Shown here: one piece after another, positions 53,662 through 63,595 of the stretch
Numbering within the stretch: the stretch's first letter is position 1
How the letters are laid out: each line of letters opens with the position of its first letter
NCBI GenBank assembly: GCA_000166095.1
Contig: CP002278.1
Coordinates: 900,001 to 964,000 of the forward strand
DNA: 64,000 nucleotides
Origin: Methanothermus fervidus DSM 2088
Lineage (GTDB): Archaea > Methanobacteriota > Methanobacteria > DSM-2088 > Methanothermaceae
Direction of reading: 5' to 3'
Position numbers and translations under genes: made by a program
Notes under the pieces: generated by a model
Seen by the model: only the letters and a program-made list of their open reading frames with translations
The model's database searches: none
What the model was told of the DNA's origin: nothing

Positions 53662-53751
53662 TGCACTCCCCAAAAAATTTAAGTTTAATTTAATAATATT
53701 AATAATTTTTATTAGGAACAAGAAATAATTATAATTTTGGAGGTAATTTTT

Positions 53752-54027
53752 TTGACATCGCAAATAGAGTTTATTTGTAAAAATAAAAAACTTGTGCTTG
53801 ATAAAGATAAAGTTAAAATAGAGGGTCCATTCCTCGATGATACGATGCAAATTGATGTAGTTGTTAAAAAAAATGAAAAAGATGTTATAGATTTTTTTAA
53901 AAGGATGGAAGATACTTTCTGTGAAATAAAATCTGAAAAATTAGAAGGAATGTGCCATATATATGATGTGAAAATTTCAAAAAAAGGAGAAAATTATGAA
54001 ATTACTTTCTCATTAAGTGAGATTTAG
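53752..54027 (+). CDS. small protein of unknown function upstream of the caspase-like gene
   Basis: The 91-residue protein is acidic and lysine-rich with a beta-alpha pattern (IEFICKNKKLVLDKDKVKIE then DVIDFFKRMEDTF and YEITFSLSEI). It has no signal peptide, unlike the next gene. No family is recognised. TTG 53752 follows GGAGGT by 8 bases and is preferred. It ends 9 bp before the caspase-like gene, so co-expression is likely. Confidence 0.65.
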   Translation: MTSQIEFICKNKKLVLDKDKVKIEGPFLDDTMQIDVVVKKNEKDVIDFFKRMEDTFCEIKSEKLEGMCHIYDVKISKKGENYEITFSLSEI

Positions 54028-54036
54028 GTGGAAAAA

Positions 54037-55593
54037 ATGAAAAATAAATTACCTCTAATTTTACTCGCATTGTCATTTTTAATGTTTTTTATGAGCCTCA
54101 CATATGCTTATGGTGCAGATTCAGAAAAATATGCAATTTTAGTGGGTGTAGCAAACTACCAAAACATAAGACCTTTAAAATACACAATTAATGATGTATA
54201 TTCAATGAAAAATCTTTTAACAGAACAAAATTTCACAACTTATACATTGATAGATTCTAATGCAACAAAAGAAAATATCAAATCCACAATTTACAATGTT
54301 TCAAGCATGGTGAAAGAAAATGACACCTTTATTTTTTATTTCAGTGGACATGGGACAAATGGTCCAGATCTTCCTTACTATATATGTCCATATGATGCAA
54401 AAAATCTTTTAACCTGTATAAGAGCAGATGAACTCGCTACTTGGATTAAAACAATTAATTGTAAGAATAAAATACTTATATTTGACACTTGTTTTAGTGG
54501 TGGATTAGCAATTGAAAAAGAAAATGTTAAGACAACAGTATTATCTTATGTAACAAGTAATACAACAGAAAATGTTACAATTGGATATGTTTTTGGAAAC
54601 GAAACAACCGTAATTACTTCTTGCTCTGAAGATGAATTCTCTTATGAAGATTATGTATTAAACCATGGTGTTTTCACTTATTATTTCTTAAAAGCATTTA
54701 AAGATCCTAGAGCAGACATAGATAAAGATGGATTTATAAGTTTACTTGAAGCATTTAATTATACTTTATCAAGAGTTAGAAAATATGTTGAAAATCGGTT
54801 TTGGGATGAACAAACGCCAAAGGTTTATGGTATCGTTGCGAACATTAAATTTAGGCTTTTACTTCCTGATCTAACAGTGGTATCAGCTGCATGTGAGGTT
54901 TTATCTCCTTCAGTTTTGCGTGTCTCTTATATAGTTAAGAACATAGGATATGGTTTTGCATTAGCTCCTTGGCAAGATGTCATATATCTCTCTGCAACTA
55001 AAGTTTTGGAAGAATTTTATACAATAGCCGCAAGAAATAATATACAAAAGGATCTTTTAGCTAATGCGACTTACAATATTACAACATATATTTATTTCTC
55101 CTCGCAGAATCTTTACCTTATTATCCACTGTGATGAGTTAAATTATGTCCCTGAATTAAATAAAACAAATAATTATTTTGTAGCTCCTATATCTACCCTA
55201 ATTCCGTCTTCATCTAAATTAAATGAGAAAAATTTCTCAATAACAATTAAGAACGTTGGTTCAGAACCAATTCTATTTAAATATTATGTTAGCGTATATA
55301 CATCTCCAGTAAAAGGAAGTAGAATTCTTTATGATGAATATTTCTATTTCTTAACTCCTGGAGAAAAAATAATTATAGATCTAGGTAGTTTTCCAGCCAA
55401 TTACGCAGTGAGTACAACTTTTGAGATTATTAATCCCAGTAGTTCACCACTACATGCCAACATGCAAGCAGTTTTCAATGTTGAAGGATATGTGCCACAA
55501 ATATTGGTACTCTCCAAGTATATTCCAGCAAGAAGCAAGAAATATTATACAATAAGATTTACAACAAACAACAATTTTGTGGATATATGGTGA
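54037..55593 (+). CDS. secreted caspase-like (C14) protein with EF-hand, CARDB and novel C-terminal domain
   Basis: The 518-residue protein has a signal peptide (about 1-26, ending YAYGA). A caspase-like peptidase domain follows (about 30-270) with catalytic His105 in FSGHG and Cys152 in DTCFSGG. Inside it, residues 227-238 ([12 protein letters not shown]) form a canonical EF-hand calcium loop. A CARDB-like beta domain spans about 277-385 (LPDLTVV to ELNKTNNYF). The last 121 residues (398-518) align by eye with the end of the adhesin at 26.4 kb, both ending in D(I/V)W. No membrane helix follows. It is probably a calcium-dependent cysteine protease placed on the cell surface. ATG start after TTTAGGTGG. 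Confidence 0.85.
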   Translation: MKNKLPLILLALSFLMFFMSLTYAYGADSEKYAILVGVANYQNIRPLKYTINDVYSMKNLLTEQNFTTYTLIDSNATKENIKSTIYNVSSMVKENDTFIFYFSGHGTNGPDLPYYICPYDAKNLLTCIRADELATWIKTINCKNKILIFDTCFSGGLAIEKENVKTTVLSYVTSNTTENVTIGYVFGNETTVITSCSEDEFSYEDYVLNHGVFTYYFLKAFKDPRADIDKDGFISLLEAFNYTLSRVRKYVENRFWDEQTPKVYGIVANIKFRLLLPDLTVVSAACEVLSPSVLRVSYIVKNIGYGFALAPWQDVIYLSATKVLEEFYTIAARNNIQKDLLANATYNITTYIYFSSQNLYLIIHCDELNYVPELNKTNNYFVAPISTLIPSSSKLNEKNFSITIKNVGSEPILFKYYVSVYTSPVKGSRILYDEYFYFLTPGEKIIIDLGSFPANYAVSTTFEIINPSSSPLHANMQAVFNVEGYVPQILVLSKYIPARSKKYYTIRFTTNNNFVDIW

Positions 55594-55624
55594 CACTGTT
55601 TTTACAGAGAAGAGGAGGCATTAT

Positions 55625-56911
55625 ATGAAAATAAATGAAAAAGGACATTTAGTTATAGGAGAAGTCGATGCTGTAGAGCTTGCTGAAAAATATGATACTC
55701 CTCTTTATGTAATAGATGAAAATAAAATTAGAGAAAATTATAGGCGAATTTATAATGCATTTAAAAAAAGATATGACAAATTTAAGATCCTTTATGCATG
55801 TAAAGCAAATACTAATATTGCAATAATGAAAATTTTGAATGATGAGGGTAGTGGAATTGATGCTGTATCTCCTGGAGAGATATATATAGCATTAGTGGCA
55901 GGGTTTAAACCTGAAGAAATATTATTTACAGGTAACAATGTTAGAAATGATGAATTAGAGTTTGCTGTAGAATCTGGAGTGATGATAAATATTGATTCTA
56001 TATCTCAACTTAAGAGACTTTCAAAATTATGTAATCCTGAGGAAGTAGAAATATCTTTTAGGATAAACCCTCTCGTTGGTGCAGGACATCATGAACATTG
56101 TATAACTGGAGGAGAAATGAGTAAATTTGGTATAGCGGAAAAAGACGCTGTTAAAGCTTATTCTATGGCAAAGAATTTAGGATTTAAAATAAAAGGTATT
56201 CATTGTCATATAGGTTCTGGGATATTAGATCCAAGTCCATTTTTAATGGCTGTGGATGCTCTTACTAAAATTGCTGAAAGAGTTTCTAAAGAAGTTGGAA
56301 TAGAATTTGAATTTATAGACATCGGTGGAGGATTTGGAATCCCATATAAGCCTGAAGAACCTGAGTTAAATATTGAAAATCTTGCAAAAAAAATCATTGA
56401 GGTATTTAAAGAAAGGTGTGATGAATATAATCTTGGAAATCCATGGTTATATATAGAACCTGGAAGATACATTGTTGGAAATGCAGCATGCCTGTTAACT
56501 AGGGTTAACACAATAAAGAAGAGTTATAGAAAGTTTGCAGGCGTTGATGCAGGGTTTAATACTTTGATTAGACCAGCCATGTATGGTTCATATCATCATA
56601 TCATAGTAGCAAATAAAGCCAATGAAGAACCTTGTGAAAAAATAGACATTGCTGGAAACTTATGTGAATCTGGTGACATTTTTGCAAGAGATAGAGAACT
56701 TCCAAAACTAGAAGAGGGAGACATTCTTGCAATTATGGATGCTGGGGCATATTGTTTTTCAATGTCATCACAATATAATTCCAGACCAAGACCCGCTGAA
56801 GTACTTGTAAAAGATGACAAAGTGTCAATAATCAGGGAAAGAGAAAGCATCATAGACTTGTTAGATAAGCAAGTTATACCGGCAAGATTACTAAAAGGTG
56901 GTAAAAAATGA
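55625..56911 (+). CDS. lysA: diaminopimelate decarboxylase LysA
   Basis: LysA makes lysine from meso-diaminopimelate using PLP. The 428-residue protein has the PLP lysine in [40 protein letters not shown] and the C-terminal CESGDIF and [15 protein letters not shown] 55625 behind GAGGAGG is the start. dapF overlaps its end as ATGA, so this is a lysine operon. Confidence 0.95.
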   Translation: MKINEKGHLVIGEVDAVELAEKYDTPLYVIDENKIRENYRRIYNAFKKRYDKFKILYACKANTNIAIMKILNDEGSGIDAVSPGEIYIALVAGFKPEEILFTGNNVRNDELEFAVESGVMINIDSISQLKRLSKLCNPEEVEISFRINPLVGAGHHEHCITGGEMSKFGIAEKDAVKAYSMAKNLGFKIKGIHCHIGSGILDPSPFLMAVDALTKIAERVSKEVGIEFEFIDIGGGFGIPYKPEEPELNIENLAKKIIEVFKERCDEYNLGNPWLYIEPGRYIVGNAACLLTRVNTIKKSYRKFAGVDAGFNTLIRPAMYGSYHHIIVANKANEEPCEKIDIAGNLCESGDIFARDRELPKLEEGDILAIMDAGAYCFSMSSQYNSRPRPAEVLVKDDKVSIIRERESIIDLLDKQVIPARLLKGGKK

Positions 56912-57780
56912 ATACAAAGACGATTTTATTCACAAAAATGCATGCATTGGGAAACGATTATATATTAATTGATGAGACTCGAGGAGAAATTGTTAAAGAA
57001 AGAGAAAAACCTGAATTCGTGAAAAAAATTTGTGATAGGAACTTTGGGGTTGGCGGGGATGGAGTAATTTTTGTTTCAAAATCTGATAATTTGGATATTA
57101 AATTTAGGATTTTTAATGCAGATGGTAGTGAAGCTGAGATGTGTGGGAATGGAATAAGATGTTTTGCAAAATATGTATATGAAAAAGGTATATTAAGAAA
57201 GAAAAGAATGAAAGTTGAAACTTTAGCTGGCGAAAAAATTCTAAACTTAAAGACGAAAAATAATCTTGTTGAATCTATAAAAGTAGATATGGGGTTAGCA
57301 ACTTTTAAAAGTGAAAAAATACCTGTAAAAACTAAAGATAAGACATTCATAAATAAAGTTTGTAAATTAAATGACAAAAAAATAAAATTAAGTGCTGTAA
57401 ACGTTGGTAATCCTCACACTGTTATTTTTGTGGATGAAGTATCTAGAGATTATGCAGAGAAAATAGGACCAGTAATAGAAAATCATCCAATTTTTCCAGA
57501 AAGAACAAATGTAAATTTTGTTAAGGTGTTAAATCCAAATGAAATTAAAATGATTACATGGGAACGTGGTGTAGGTATTACTTTAGCATGTGGCACAGGT
57601 GCAGTAGCATCTACAATAGTTGGTAGAAAACTAGGGAAATTAAATAAAGAAGTTACAGTTAATTTACCTGGCGGCAGGTTAAAAATAGAGATTTATGAAA
57701 AAAATAATAAAATAGGGGCATTCATGGAAGGTAAGGCTACTATGGTCTTTGAAGGAATATTATCAATGCCATGGCAATAG
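56908..57780 (+). CDS. dapF: diaminopimelate epimerase DapF
   Basis: DapF converts LL- to meso-diaminopimelate. The 290-residue protein has both catalytic cysteines in [12 protein letters not shown] and [11 protein letters not shown], plus [11 protein letters not shown] at the start and [10 protein letters not shown]. It begins in an ATGA overlap with lysA. SRP54 follows with a gap of 8 bp. Confidence 0.95.
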   Translation: MNTKTILFTKMHALGNDYILIDETRGEIVKEREKPEFVKKICDRNFGVGGDGVIFVSKSDNLDIKFRIFNADGSEAEMCGNGIRCFAKYVYEKGILRKKRMKVETLAGEKILNLKTKNNLVESIKVDMGLATFKSEKIPVKTKDKTFINKVCKLNDKKIKLSAVNVGNPHTVIFVDEVSRDYAEKIGPVIENHPIFPERTNVNFVKVLNPNEIKMITWERGVGITLACGTGAVASTIVGRKLGKLNKEVTVNLPGGRLKIEIYEKNNKIGAFMEGKATMVFEGILSMPWQ

Positions 57781-57788
57781 GTGGTACA

Positions 57789-59120
57789 ATGCTAGGAAAA
57801 TTAGGTGAAAAATTAAGAAAAAGTATAAAAAAATTAGCAAAGATGCCAATAGTAGATGAAAAAGTAGTCAAAGAAGTAATTAAGGATTTACAGAGAGCAT
57901 TGATACAAGCTGATGTCAATGTAAAATTAGTGTTTAAACTCTCAAAATCAATAGAAAAAAGGGCTCTAAAAGAAGAACCACCAAAAGGTATAACTCCAAA
58001 AGAACACGTCATAAAAATAGTATATGAAGAATTAACAAAATTATTAGGTAAGAAATCATATAAACTTAAAATAGATAAGAAACCTTACAAGATTCTTTTT
58101 GTAGGGTTACAAGGTAGTGGAAAAACAACTACAGTTGCAAAATTAGCTCATTATTTACGGTTAAAAGGTTATAATTCAGCTGTTGTATGTACAGATACCT
58201 GGAGAACTGCTGCTTATGATCAATTAAAACAGCTTACTGAAGAAATAAATGTACCAATGTATGGAGATCCAAATGAAGATAATCCCATACGATTAGCTAA
58301 AGAAGGATTAAATAAATTCAAAAATTATGATGTAATACTATTTGATACTGCTGGTAGACATAAAAATGAGAAGGAATTATTAGATGAAATGGAAATGCTT
58401 AGCAAGGAAATAAACCCTGATGAAATAATTCTTGTTATTGATGGAACAATAGGACAGCAAGCTAAATCTCAAGCAAAAGCATTTTCTGAGAGGGTTAAAA
58501 TTGGATCAATAATTGTTACAAAACTTGATGGATCAGCGAAAGGTGGTGGAGCACTTTCTGCAGTGTCTGAAGTTGGAGCACCAATAAAATTCATTGGGAC
58601 TGGGGAAAAAATAGATGATTTAGAGGAATTTGATCCAGCAAGGTTTATGTCCAGATTGTTAGGCATGGGTGATATAAAGAGCTTAATAGAAAAATTTGAG
58701 AGGGTTGTTGAAGAAGAAGATAAAATTTCAGAAACTGTAGACACAATGCTATCAGGAAAGTTTACATTAAAGGATTTAAAGACACAATTTGAAACTATGA
58801 AGAAAATGGGTCCTTTAAAACAAATATTAAATATGTTACCTTTAGCTGGTAACATTCCTAAAAACTTTTCAAAAATAACTGAAGATAAAATCAAGAAATA
58901 TTGTGTGATTATGGATTCAATGACTGAAGAAGAATTGGAAAATCCAAGGATAATAAAATACTCAAGAGTGAAAAGAATAGCTAGAGGTGCAGGTGTAAGA
59001 AACGAAGATGTTAGGGAGCTACTAAGATATTATAAAACTACAAAAAAGGCTTTGAAAGGCTTTGAAAGACGTAAACTAGGTGGCCCAATACAAAGTATAC
59101 TAAAACAAATCATGCGTTAG
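57789..59120 (+). CDS. srp54: signal recognition particle 54 kDa protein
   Basis: SRP54 binds signal sequences and 7S RNA and docks at the membrane receptor. The 443-residue protein has the N domain, the GTPase with [35 protein letters not shown] and [15 protein letters not shown], then a methionine-rich M domain (about 300-443). ATG 57789 behind AGGTGGT is the start; the frame to 57771 lies inside dapF. Confidence 0.96.
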   Translation: MLGKLGEKLRKSIKKLAKMPIVDEKVVKEVIKDLQRALIQADVNVKLVFKLSKSIEKRALKEEPPKGITPKEHVIKIVYEELTKLLGKKSYKLKIDKKPYKILFVGLQGSGKTTTVAKLAHYLRLKGYNSAVVCTDTWRTAAYDQLKQLTEEINVPMYGDPNEDNPIRLAKEGLNKFKNYDVILFDTAGRHKNEKELLDEMEMLSKEINPDEIILVIDGTIGQQAKSQAKAFSERVKIGSIIVTKLDGSAKGGGALSAVSEVGAPIKFIGTGEKIDDLEEFDPARFMSRLLGMGDIKSLIEKFERVVEEEDKISETVDTMLSGKFTLKDLKTQFETMKKMGPLKQILNMLPLAGNIPKNFSKITEDKIKKYCVIMDSMTEEELENPRIIKYSRVKRIARGAGVRNEDVRELLRYYKTTKKALKGFERRKLGGPIQSILKQIMR

Positions 59121-59128
59121 TGATCGGC

Positions 59129-60334
59129 ATGAAAGAGATTGTGAAAGAAATAATAGAATCAACAGGAGGTGCAATTTGCGAACGTTGTCTTGGGAGAATA
59201 TTATCAAGAGAACTTAAAGTTGAAGGGCATGATAATTTAGAAAGAGGTAAAAAAATAAAAGAAAAATTAAATTTAGACTTAAAATCAGAAAATAGATGTT
59301 ATATATGTGATAATATATTTGATAAAATAGATGAAGCTGCAGAAAAAGCAGAAGATAAAATAAATGAATTAGATATTGAGTTTTCAACATTTTTAGTTGG
59401 AAGTACTTTACCACCTGACATGTTACAACGTGATAAGGAAATTACTAGTCTTGTGTCTAAAGCTGAAAGCATTAAAAAAGATATAAATAGAGAAATAGGA
59501 AAACGGTTACGAAGAAAATTGAAAAAAAGGGTGGACTACCAAAACCCAGATATAGTAGTAAAAGTCAATTTTAGATATAAAGATCCAAATGTATACATAC
59601 AAATAAATCCATTGTATCTGGAAGGAAGATATAGAAAACTTGTAAGAGGTATTCCACAAACTAAATGGCCTTGCAAACATTGTAGAGGGAAAGGATGTCC
59701 AAAATGTAATTTCAAAGGTAAAATGTATGAAGAATCTGTTGAAGAAATTATAGCAGGACCACTCATTGAAGCAACGAAAGCAAGGGAAAGCAAATTTCAT
59801 GGTGCAGGAAGGGAAGACATAGATGTAAGGATGCTTGGTAAAGGACGTCCATTTGTAATAGAACTTAAAGAACCAAGACGTAGAAAACTAGATTTAGACA
59901 AAATTGTCGATGAAATAAATAAAAGTGCTGAAGGAAAAGTTGAAGTACTCTTCCTTAAGTATACTAATAGATCAAGAATAGTAGAGTTAAAAAGTATCAA
60001 AAGTTATAAAGTGTATAGAGCAATAGCTGAAATTGAAGGAAAAATAAAAGAAGAAGATCTAAAAAAGATTGAACCTTCGTTTATTGTTAAACAAAGGACA
60101 CCGTTACGAGTTTCCCATAGAAGGGCTGATAAAGTTAGAATAAGAAAAGTTTATGATATAAAACCAAAAATTTTGGATGAAAATACAATAGAACTCAAAA
60201 TAAAGGCTGAAGGTGGATTATATATAAAGGAATTAATTTCAGGGGATGAAGGTAGAACAAAACCAAGCATAACTGAAATGTTGGGAAAGCAAGCAAAATG
60301 TATAAAGTTAGATGTTATTGACATTGGAATTTAA
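59129..60334 (+). CDS. pus10: tRNA pseudouridine synthase Pus10
   Basis: Archaeal Pus10 makes pseudouridine at positions 54 and 55 of the tRNA T-loop. The 401-residue protein has an N-terminal zinc-binding and THUMP-type region (CERCLGR, CYICDN, CKHCRGKGCPKC) and the catalytic GREDIDVRMLGKGRPF. It starts at ATG 59129 just after srp54 (the GTG at 59120 overlaps the srp54 stop). Confidence 0.92.
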   Translation: MKEIVKEIIESTGGAICERCLGRILSRELKVEGHDNLERGKKIKEKLNLDLKSENRCYICDNIFDKIDEAAEKAEDKINELDIEFSTFLVGSTLPPDMLQRDKEITSLVSKAESIKKDINREIGKRLRRKLKKRVDYQNPDIVVKVNFRYKDPNVYIQINPLYLEGRYRKLVRGIPQTKWPCKHCRGKGCPKCNFKGKMYEESVEEIIAGPLIEATKARESKFHGAGREDIDVRMLGKGRPFVIELKEPRRRKLDLDKIVDEINKSAEGKVEVLFLKYTNRSRIVELKSIKSYKVYRAIAEIEGKIKEEDLKKIEPSFIVKQRTPLRVSHRRADKVRIRKVYDIKPKILDENTIELKIKAEGGLYIKELISGDEGRTKPSITEMLGKQAKCIKLDVIDIGI

Positions 60335-60349
60335 TTGGAGGTTTTATTA

Positions 60350-60643
60350 ATGAAAGGTTCAAAGGGATTGAGAAGTGGAACTAGGTATAAATTCAAAAAG
60401 AAAAAAAGACCAGGAATGACTAATCCAATAACAAGAATGATACAAAGATTTGAAAAAGGTGATAAAGTTCACATAATAGTGGATCCTAGTATTCATAAAG
60501 GCCAACCACATCATAGATTCCACGGTAAAACAGGAGAAGTAATTGGAAAGAGAGGAAAATGTTATTTAATATCTGTAAGAGATGGTAATAAAGAAAAAAT
60601 AGTTATAAGTAGGCCTGAGCACTTAAGACCTCAAAAGCAGTGA
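60350..60643 (+). CDS. rpl21e: 50S ribosomal protein L21e
   Basis: This 97-residue ribosomal protein has the L21e signature ([43 protein letters not shown]). Start ATG 60350 behind GGAGGTTT. Its stop overlaps the next frame, and rpoF follows, as in other methanogens. Confidence 0.95.
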   Translation: MKGSKGLRSGTRYKFKKKKRPGMTNPITRMIQRFEKGDKVHIIVDPSIHKGQPHHRFHGKTGEVIGKRGKCYLISVRDGNKEKIVISRPEHLRPQKQ

Positions 60644-60648
60644 TATCG

Positions 60649-60990
60649 ATGATTGCTAAAGAAATTATAGAATCAACACCAGTTCCATTGCCTGTGGTTA
60701 AAGAAATGTTGGAAGAACTTGGCAAGGAGTATGAACTAACACGAGAACAAAAATTAATTTTAGAACATATCAGTAAATTCGTAAAATTGAGTGCAAAGGA
60801 AGCTATGGAACTCACAGACAAAATAGAAGAGATAGTAGGTGATAGAAGGATTGCCGTGCACATAGTAAACATAATGCCTGAAGATCTTGTAGAGTTACAT
60901 GCATTATTAAGCAAAGAAAAAGTTTCATTAGGAAAGGAGGAAATGAAAAAAATTCTCAAAATTGTTAAAGAATATAAGAAAACTGAATAG
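60649..60990 (+). CDS. rpoF: DNA-directed RNA polymerase subunit F (Rpb4 homologue)
   Basis: RpoF pairs with RpoE to form the stalk of archaeal RNA polymerase. The protein of 113 residues matches the archaeal Rpb4 family, with an all-helical fold and the conserved NIMPEDLVELHALLSKE. The start is ATG 60649, or GTG 60640 in a GTGA overlap with rpl21e. Confidence 0.9.
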   Translation: MIAKEIIESTPVPLPVVKEMLEELGKEYELTREQKLILEHISKFVKLSAKEAMELTDKIEEIVGDRRIAVHIVNIMPEDLVELHALLSKEKVSLGKEEMKKILKIVKEYKKTE

Positions 60991-61001
60991 CATGTGATTG
61001 G

Positions 61002-61607
61002 ATGGAAAAATATGCTATTATTTTAGATTATCTTCCTCATGGGTACATAGAGGAAGGAAGGCCTTTCTTTAGGAAGCGGCCAGTAGCACAGGCCATAGGG
61101 AAAGATGAATTTACATTGTTAGAATTAATACCAAAACCTGGAGTAGAATTAGACATACATGAAGAAGTTTATATTGGGCCTGGAAAACGTGATAAAATAG
61201 CTAGAGTTAACAGACGATTAACAGCTAGAGAGTTAACAGCTACAGCTCGCGTAGAGTTACCATACGTAGTCGAAGAAATTGTTAGATCAAGAGAAAATGA
61301 ATTTGTAGAATTTTTCAATAAAGCTACATCAATAAGTACTCGATTACACCAATTAGAGTTGTTACCAGGTATAGGAAAAAAATATATGTGGGAAATAATA
61401 AAAGCTCGTGAAAAAGAACCATTTAAAAGCTTTGAAGATATAAAAAAAAGAGTACCAAGTTTATCAGATCCTGTAAAAATTTTAGTTAAAAGAATACTTC
61501 TTGAATTAAATTTAGATGGAGGTAGTAAGGAAAAAGGAAAGAGAGGTAAACGAAAATATATACTGTTTGTAAAAGGTCTGAAGCGTAGGAGTAGAAGAAG
61601 ACGGTGA
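61002..61607 (+). CDS. DUF655 nucleic-acid-binding protein
   Basis: The 201-residue protein belongs to the archaeal DUF655 family (LDYLPHGYIEEGRP, GPGKRDKIARVNRRL) with an N-terminal OB-like domain, a helix-hairpin-helix (LELLPGIGKKYMWEIIKAREKEPFKSFEDIKKRV) and a basic tail ending RRSRRRR. RNA or DNA binding is inferred. It lies between rpoF and ksgA, a conserved archaeal order. Confidence 0.88.
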   Translation: MEKYAIILDYLPHGYIEEGRPFFRKRPVAQAIGKDEFTLLELIPKPGVELDIHEEVYIGPGKRDKIARVNRRLTARELTATARVELPYVVEEIVRSRENEFVEFFNKATSISTRLHQLELLPGIGKKYMWEIIKAREKEPFKSFEDIKKRVPSLSDPVKILVKRILLELNLDGGSKEKGKRGKRKYILFVKGLKRRSRRRR

Positions 61608-62455
61608 TCATAATATCATCATTACTCCATGAAACAAAATATATCTTAAAAAAATACAACATCTCTTTGAGTCGAAGATTGGGACAGAATTTTTTGATTA
61701 ATGAATATATAAGGAATAAAATAATTAATTATGCAAATTTAAACAAGAAAGATACAGTGTTAGAAATTGGTCCGGGGATAGGAACTCTTACAATTCCAAT
61801 GGCTAAATATGCAAAAAAAGTGATAGCAATAGAAAAAGATTGTAAGATGGTTGAAATACTGAAAGACAGAATTCATGATCTTAAAATTGATAACATAGAA
61901 ATTATTAATGCAGATGCTCTTAAAATTAAATTCCCAAAGTTTAACAAAGTAGTTTCTAATTTACCATACACCATCTCCTCTCCAATAACATTTAAGTTAT
62001 TAAATTATGATTTTAATTTAGGAGTTTTAATGTATCAAAAAGAATTTGCACAACGTCTCATTGCTAAACCAGGTACTTCCAATTATTCAAGATTGTCAGT
62101 CATGATGTATTTTAAGGCAAATGTAGAATTATTAGATATTATACCACCAAAATCGTTTATTCCAAGACCTAAAGTAAAATCAGCGATTGTTAAGATAATC
62201 CCAAAGAAGAAATTTAAAATTAATAGATTTTTTGAAAATGTGTGTCGGGCATTATTTCAGCATAAAAGGAAAAAATCAAAAAAAGCATTGATTGAATCAT
62301 CACATGAACTTAACATGAATAAATCAAAATTAAAACAAATTTTGGAAAGATTAGACCCAAAGTTAGCAGAAAAAAGAGTATTTAAATTAACACCAAATGA
62401 AATTCTCAAAATATCAAAATTTATTGAGGAACATGATAAAGTACAAAAACCTTAA
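61604..62455 (+). CDS. ksgA: 16S rRNA dimethyladenosine transferase KsgA/RsmA (Dim1)
   Basis: KsgA dimethylates two adenines near the 3' end of 16S rRNA. The 283-residue protein has RLGQNFLINEY, SAM motif LEIGPGIGTLTI, AIEKD, and NLPYTISSPI (motif IV). It begins at GTG in a GTGA overlap with DUF655; no ATG is available nearby. It ends inside the next gene. Confidence 0.94.
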   Translation: MIIISSLLHETKYILKKYNISLSRRLGQNFLINEYIRNKIINYANLNKKDTVLEIGPGIGTLTIPMAKYAKKVIAIEKDCKMVEILKDRIHDLKIDNIEIINADALKIKFPKFNKVVSNLPYTISSPITFKLLNYDFNLGVLMYQKEFAQRLIAKPGTSNYSRLSVMMYFKANVELLDIIPPKSFIPRPKVKSAIVKIIPKKKFKINRFFENVCRALFQHKRKKSKKALIESSHELNMNKSKLKQILERLDPKLAEKRVFKLTPNEILKISKFIEEHDKVQKP

Positions 62456-63020
62456 ATTTAAAACATGTCCAAAAGTTTATGAACCTTCAGATGACACATT
62501 TTTGTTACTTAAAAATTTAAAAATATGTAAAGATGATAAAGTATTGGAAATAGGTACGGGAATAGGTATAATAGCTATATTTGCATCACAGATAGCTAGA
62601 GAAGTTGTTGCAACCGATATAAATCCCTATGCTATTCAATGTGCTAAAAAAAATGCGCAAATAAATTCTGTAAAAAACATTAAATTTCTTGAAGGAAATC
62701 TTTTTGAACCCATAAATGAAAAGTTCAATACAATTTTATTTAATCCTCCTTATTTACCAACAGAAGATTTTAAAGAATTAAAGGATGAGTTATGCTTAGC
62801 ATGGGATGGAGGAAGCAATGGAAGAAAAATCATTGATAGATTTTTAAAAGAAGTAGACAAATATTTAAAACCTGATGGGAAAATTCAATTAGTCCAATCA
62901 TCTCTTTCAAATCCAAATAAAACAATTGATATACTGGAAAGAAAAGGATTTGAAGTTGAAATAACTGCATCAAAGAAATTATTCTTTGAAGAATTGTTGG
63001 TAATAACTGCATTTAAGTGA
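62433..63020 (+). CDS. HemK-related methyltransferase (protein glutamine methyltransferase type)
   Basis: The protein of 195 residues has the SAM motif LEIGTGIGIIAIFA and the amide methyltransferase motif NPPYLPTED, as in archaeal HemK/Mtq2 proteins that methylate the GGQ glutamine of release factor 1. It lacks the long N-terminal domain of bacterial HemK, typical of the archaeal type. ATG 62433 follows GAGG; it overlaps ksgA by 23 bp. Confidence 0.85.
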   Translation: MIKYKNLKFKTCPKVYEPSDDTFLLLKNLKICKDDKVLEIGTGIGIIAIFASQIAREVVATDINPYAIQCAKKNAQINSVKNIKFLEGNLFEPINEKFNTILFNPPYLPTEDFKELKDELCLAWDGGSNGRKIIDRFLKEVDKYLKPDGKIQLVQSSLSNPNKTIDILERKGFEVEITASKKLFFEELLVITAFK

Positions 63021-63025
63021 TTGAA

Positions 63026-63595
63026 ATGTTAGAGAAACTAAAATCTACCTTAGAAAAATCTCCTGTAATAAAAAAAGGAGAATATCATTATTTTGTGAGT
63101 CCTGTAACTGATGGAATACCCCTAACAGAGCCCAATCTACTGATGGAGATCGTAGATGCAATAGAAAAGAAATTTGATTTGGAAGATATAGATAAAATAG
63201 TATGCATTGAAGCAATGGGGATACATTTAGCAACAGCATTGTCAATAAAAACAGGGATACCTTTTGTAGTAATCAGGAAAAAGAAATATGGACTTCCCGG
63301 AGAAGTAGAAATACGACAAGTTACAGGATATGGAGAATCAAATCTATATGTAAATGGTGTTAATTCTGGAGACAAAATTTTAGTGATTGATGATGTTGTA
63401 AGTACTGGAGGAACATTGATTTCTGTTATAAATGCATTGAAAAAAATTAGTGCAGATATAAAATATGTCATAGCTGTTGTAGAAAAAGGTGAAGGAAGAA
63501 AAAAGGTAGAAAAAGAAACTGGAACTAAAGTTAATACCCTTGTTAAAGTTGATGTAATAGATGGTGAGGTGAAAATTATAAACAATGAAGTATGA
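63026..63595 (+). CDS. hpt: hypoxanthine/guanine phosphoribosyltransferase
   Basis: The protein of 189 residues salvages purine bases using PRPP. It has the PRPP-binding motif VIDDVVSTGGTLIS, GIPFVVIRKKKYGLPGE and the archaeal HPRT N-terminus KKGEYHYFVSPVTDGIPLTEP. ATG 63026 is preferred; GTG 63017 overlaps the preceding stop. The end overlaps dph2 by 11 bp. Confidence 0.88.
   Translation: MLEKLKSTLEKSPVIKKGEYHYFVSPVTDGIPLTEPNLLMEIVDAIEKKFDLEDIDKIVCIEAMGIHLATALSIKTGIPFVVIRKKKYGLPGEVEIRQVTGYGESNLYVNGVNSGDKILVIDDVVSTGGTLISVINALKKISADIKYVIAVVEKGEGRKKVEKETGTKVNTLVKVDVIDGEVKIINNEV

Noticed and set aside
53662-53850. N-terminal 63-residue extension of the acyl-CoA synthetase
   Set aside because: It is rich in Asn, Phe, Ile and Lys from AT-rich spacer, overlaps the divergent gene, and a good GGGGAG site precedes ATG 53661.
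54037-55593. Caspase-like protein as part of a CRISPR or antiphage defence system
   Set aside because: It has a signal peptide and extracellular-type CARDB domain and no defence genes nearby, so an intracellular effector role is unlikely.
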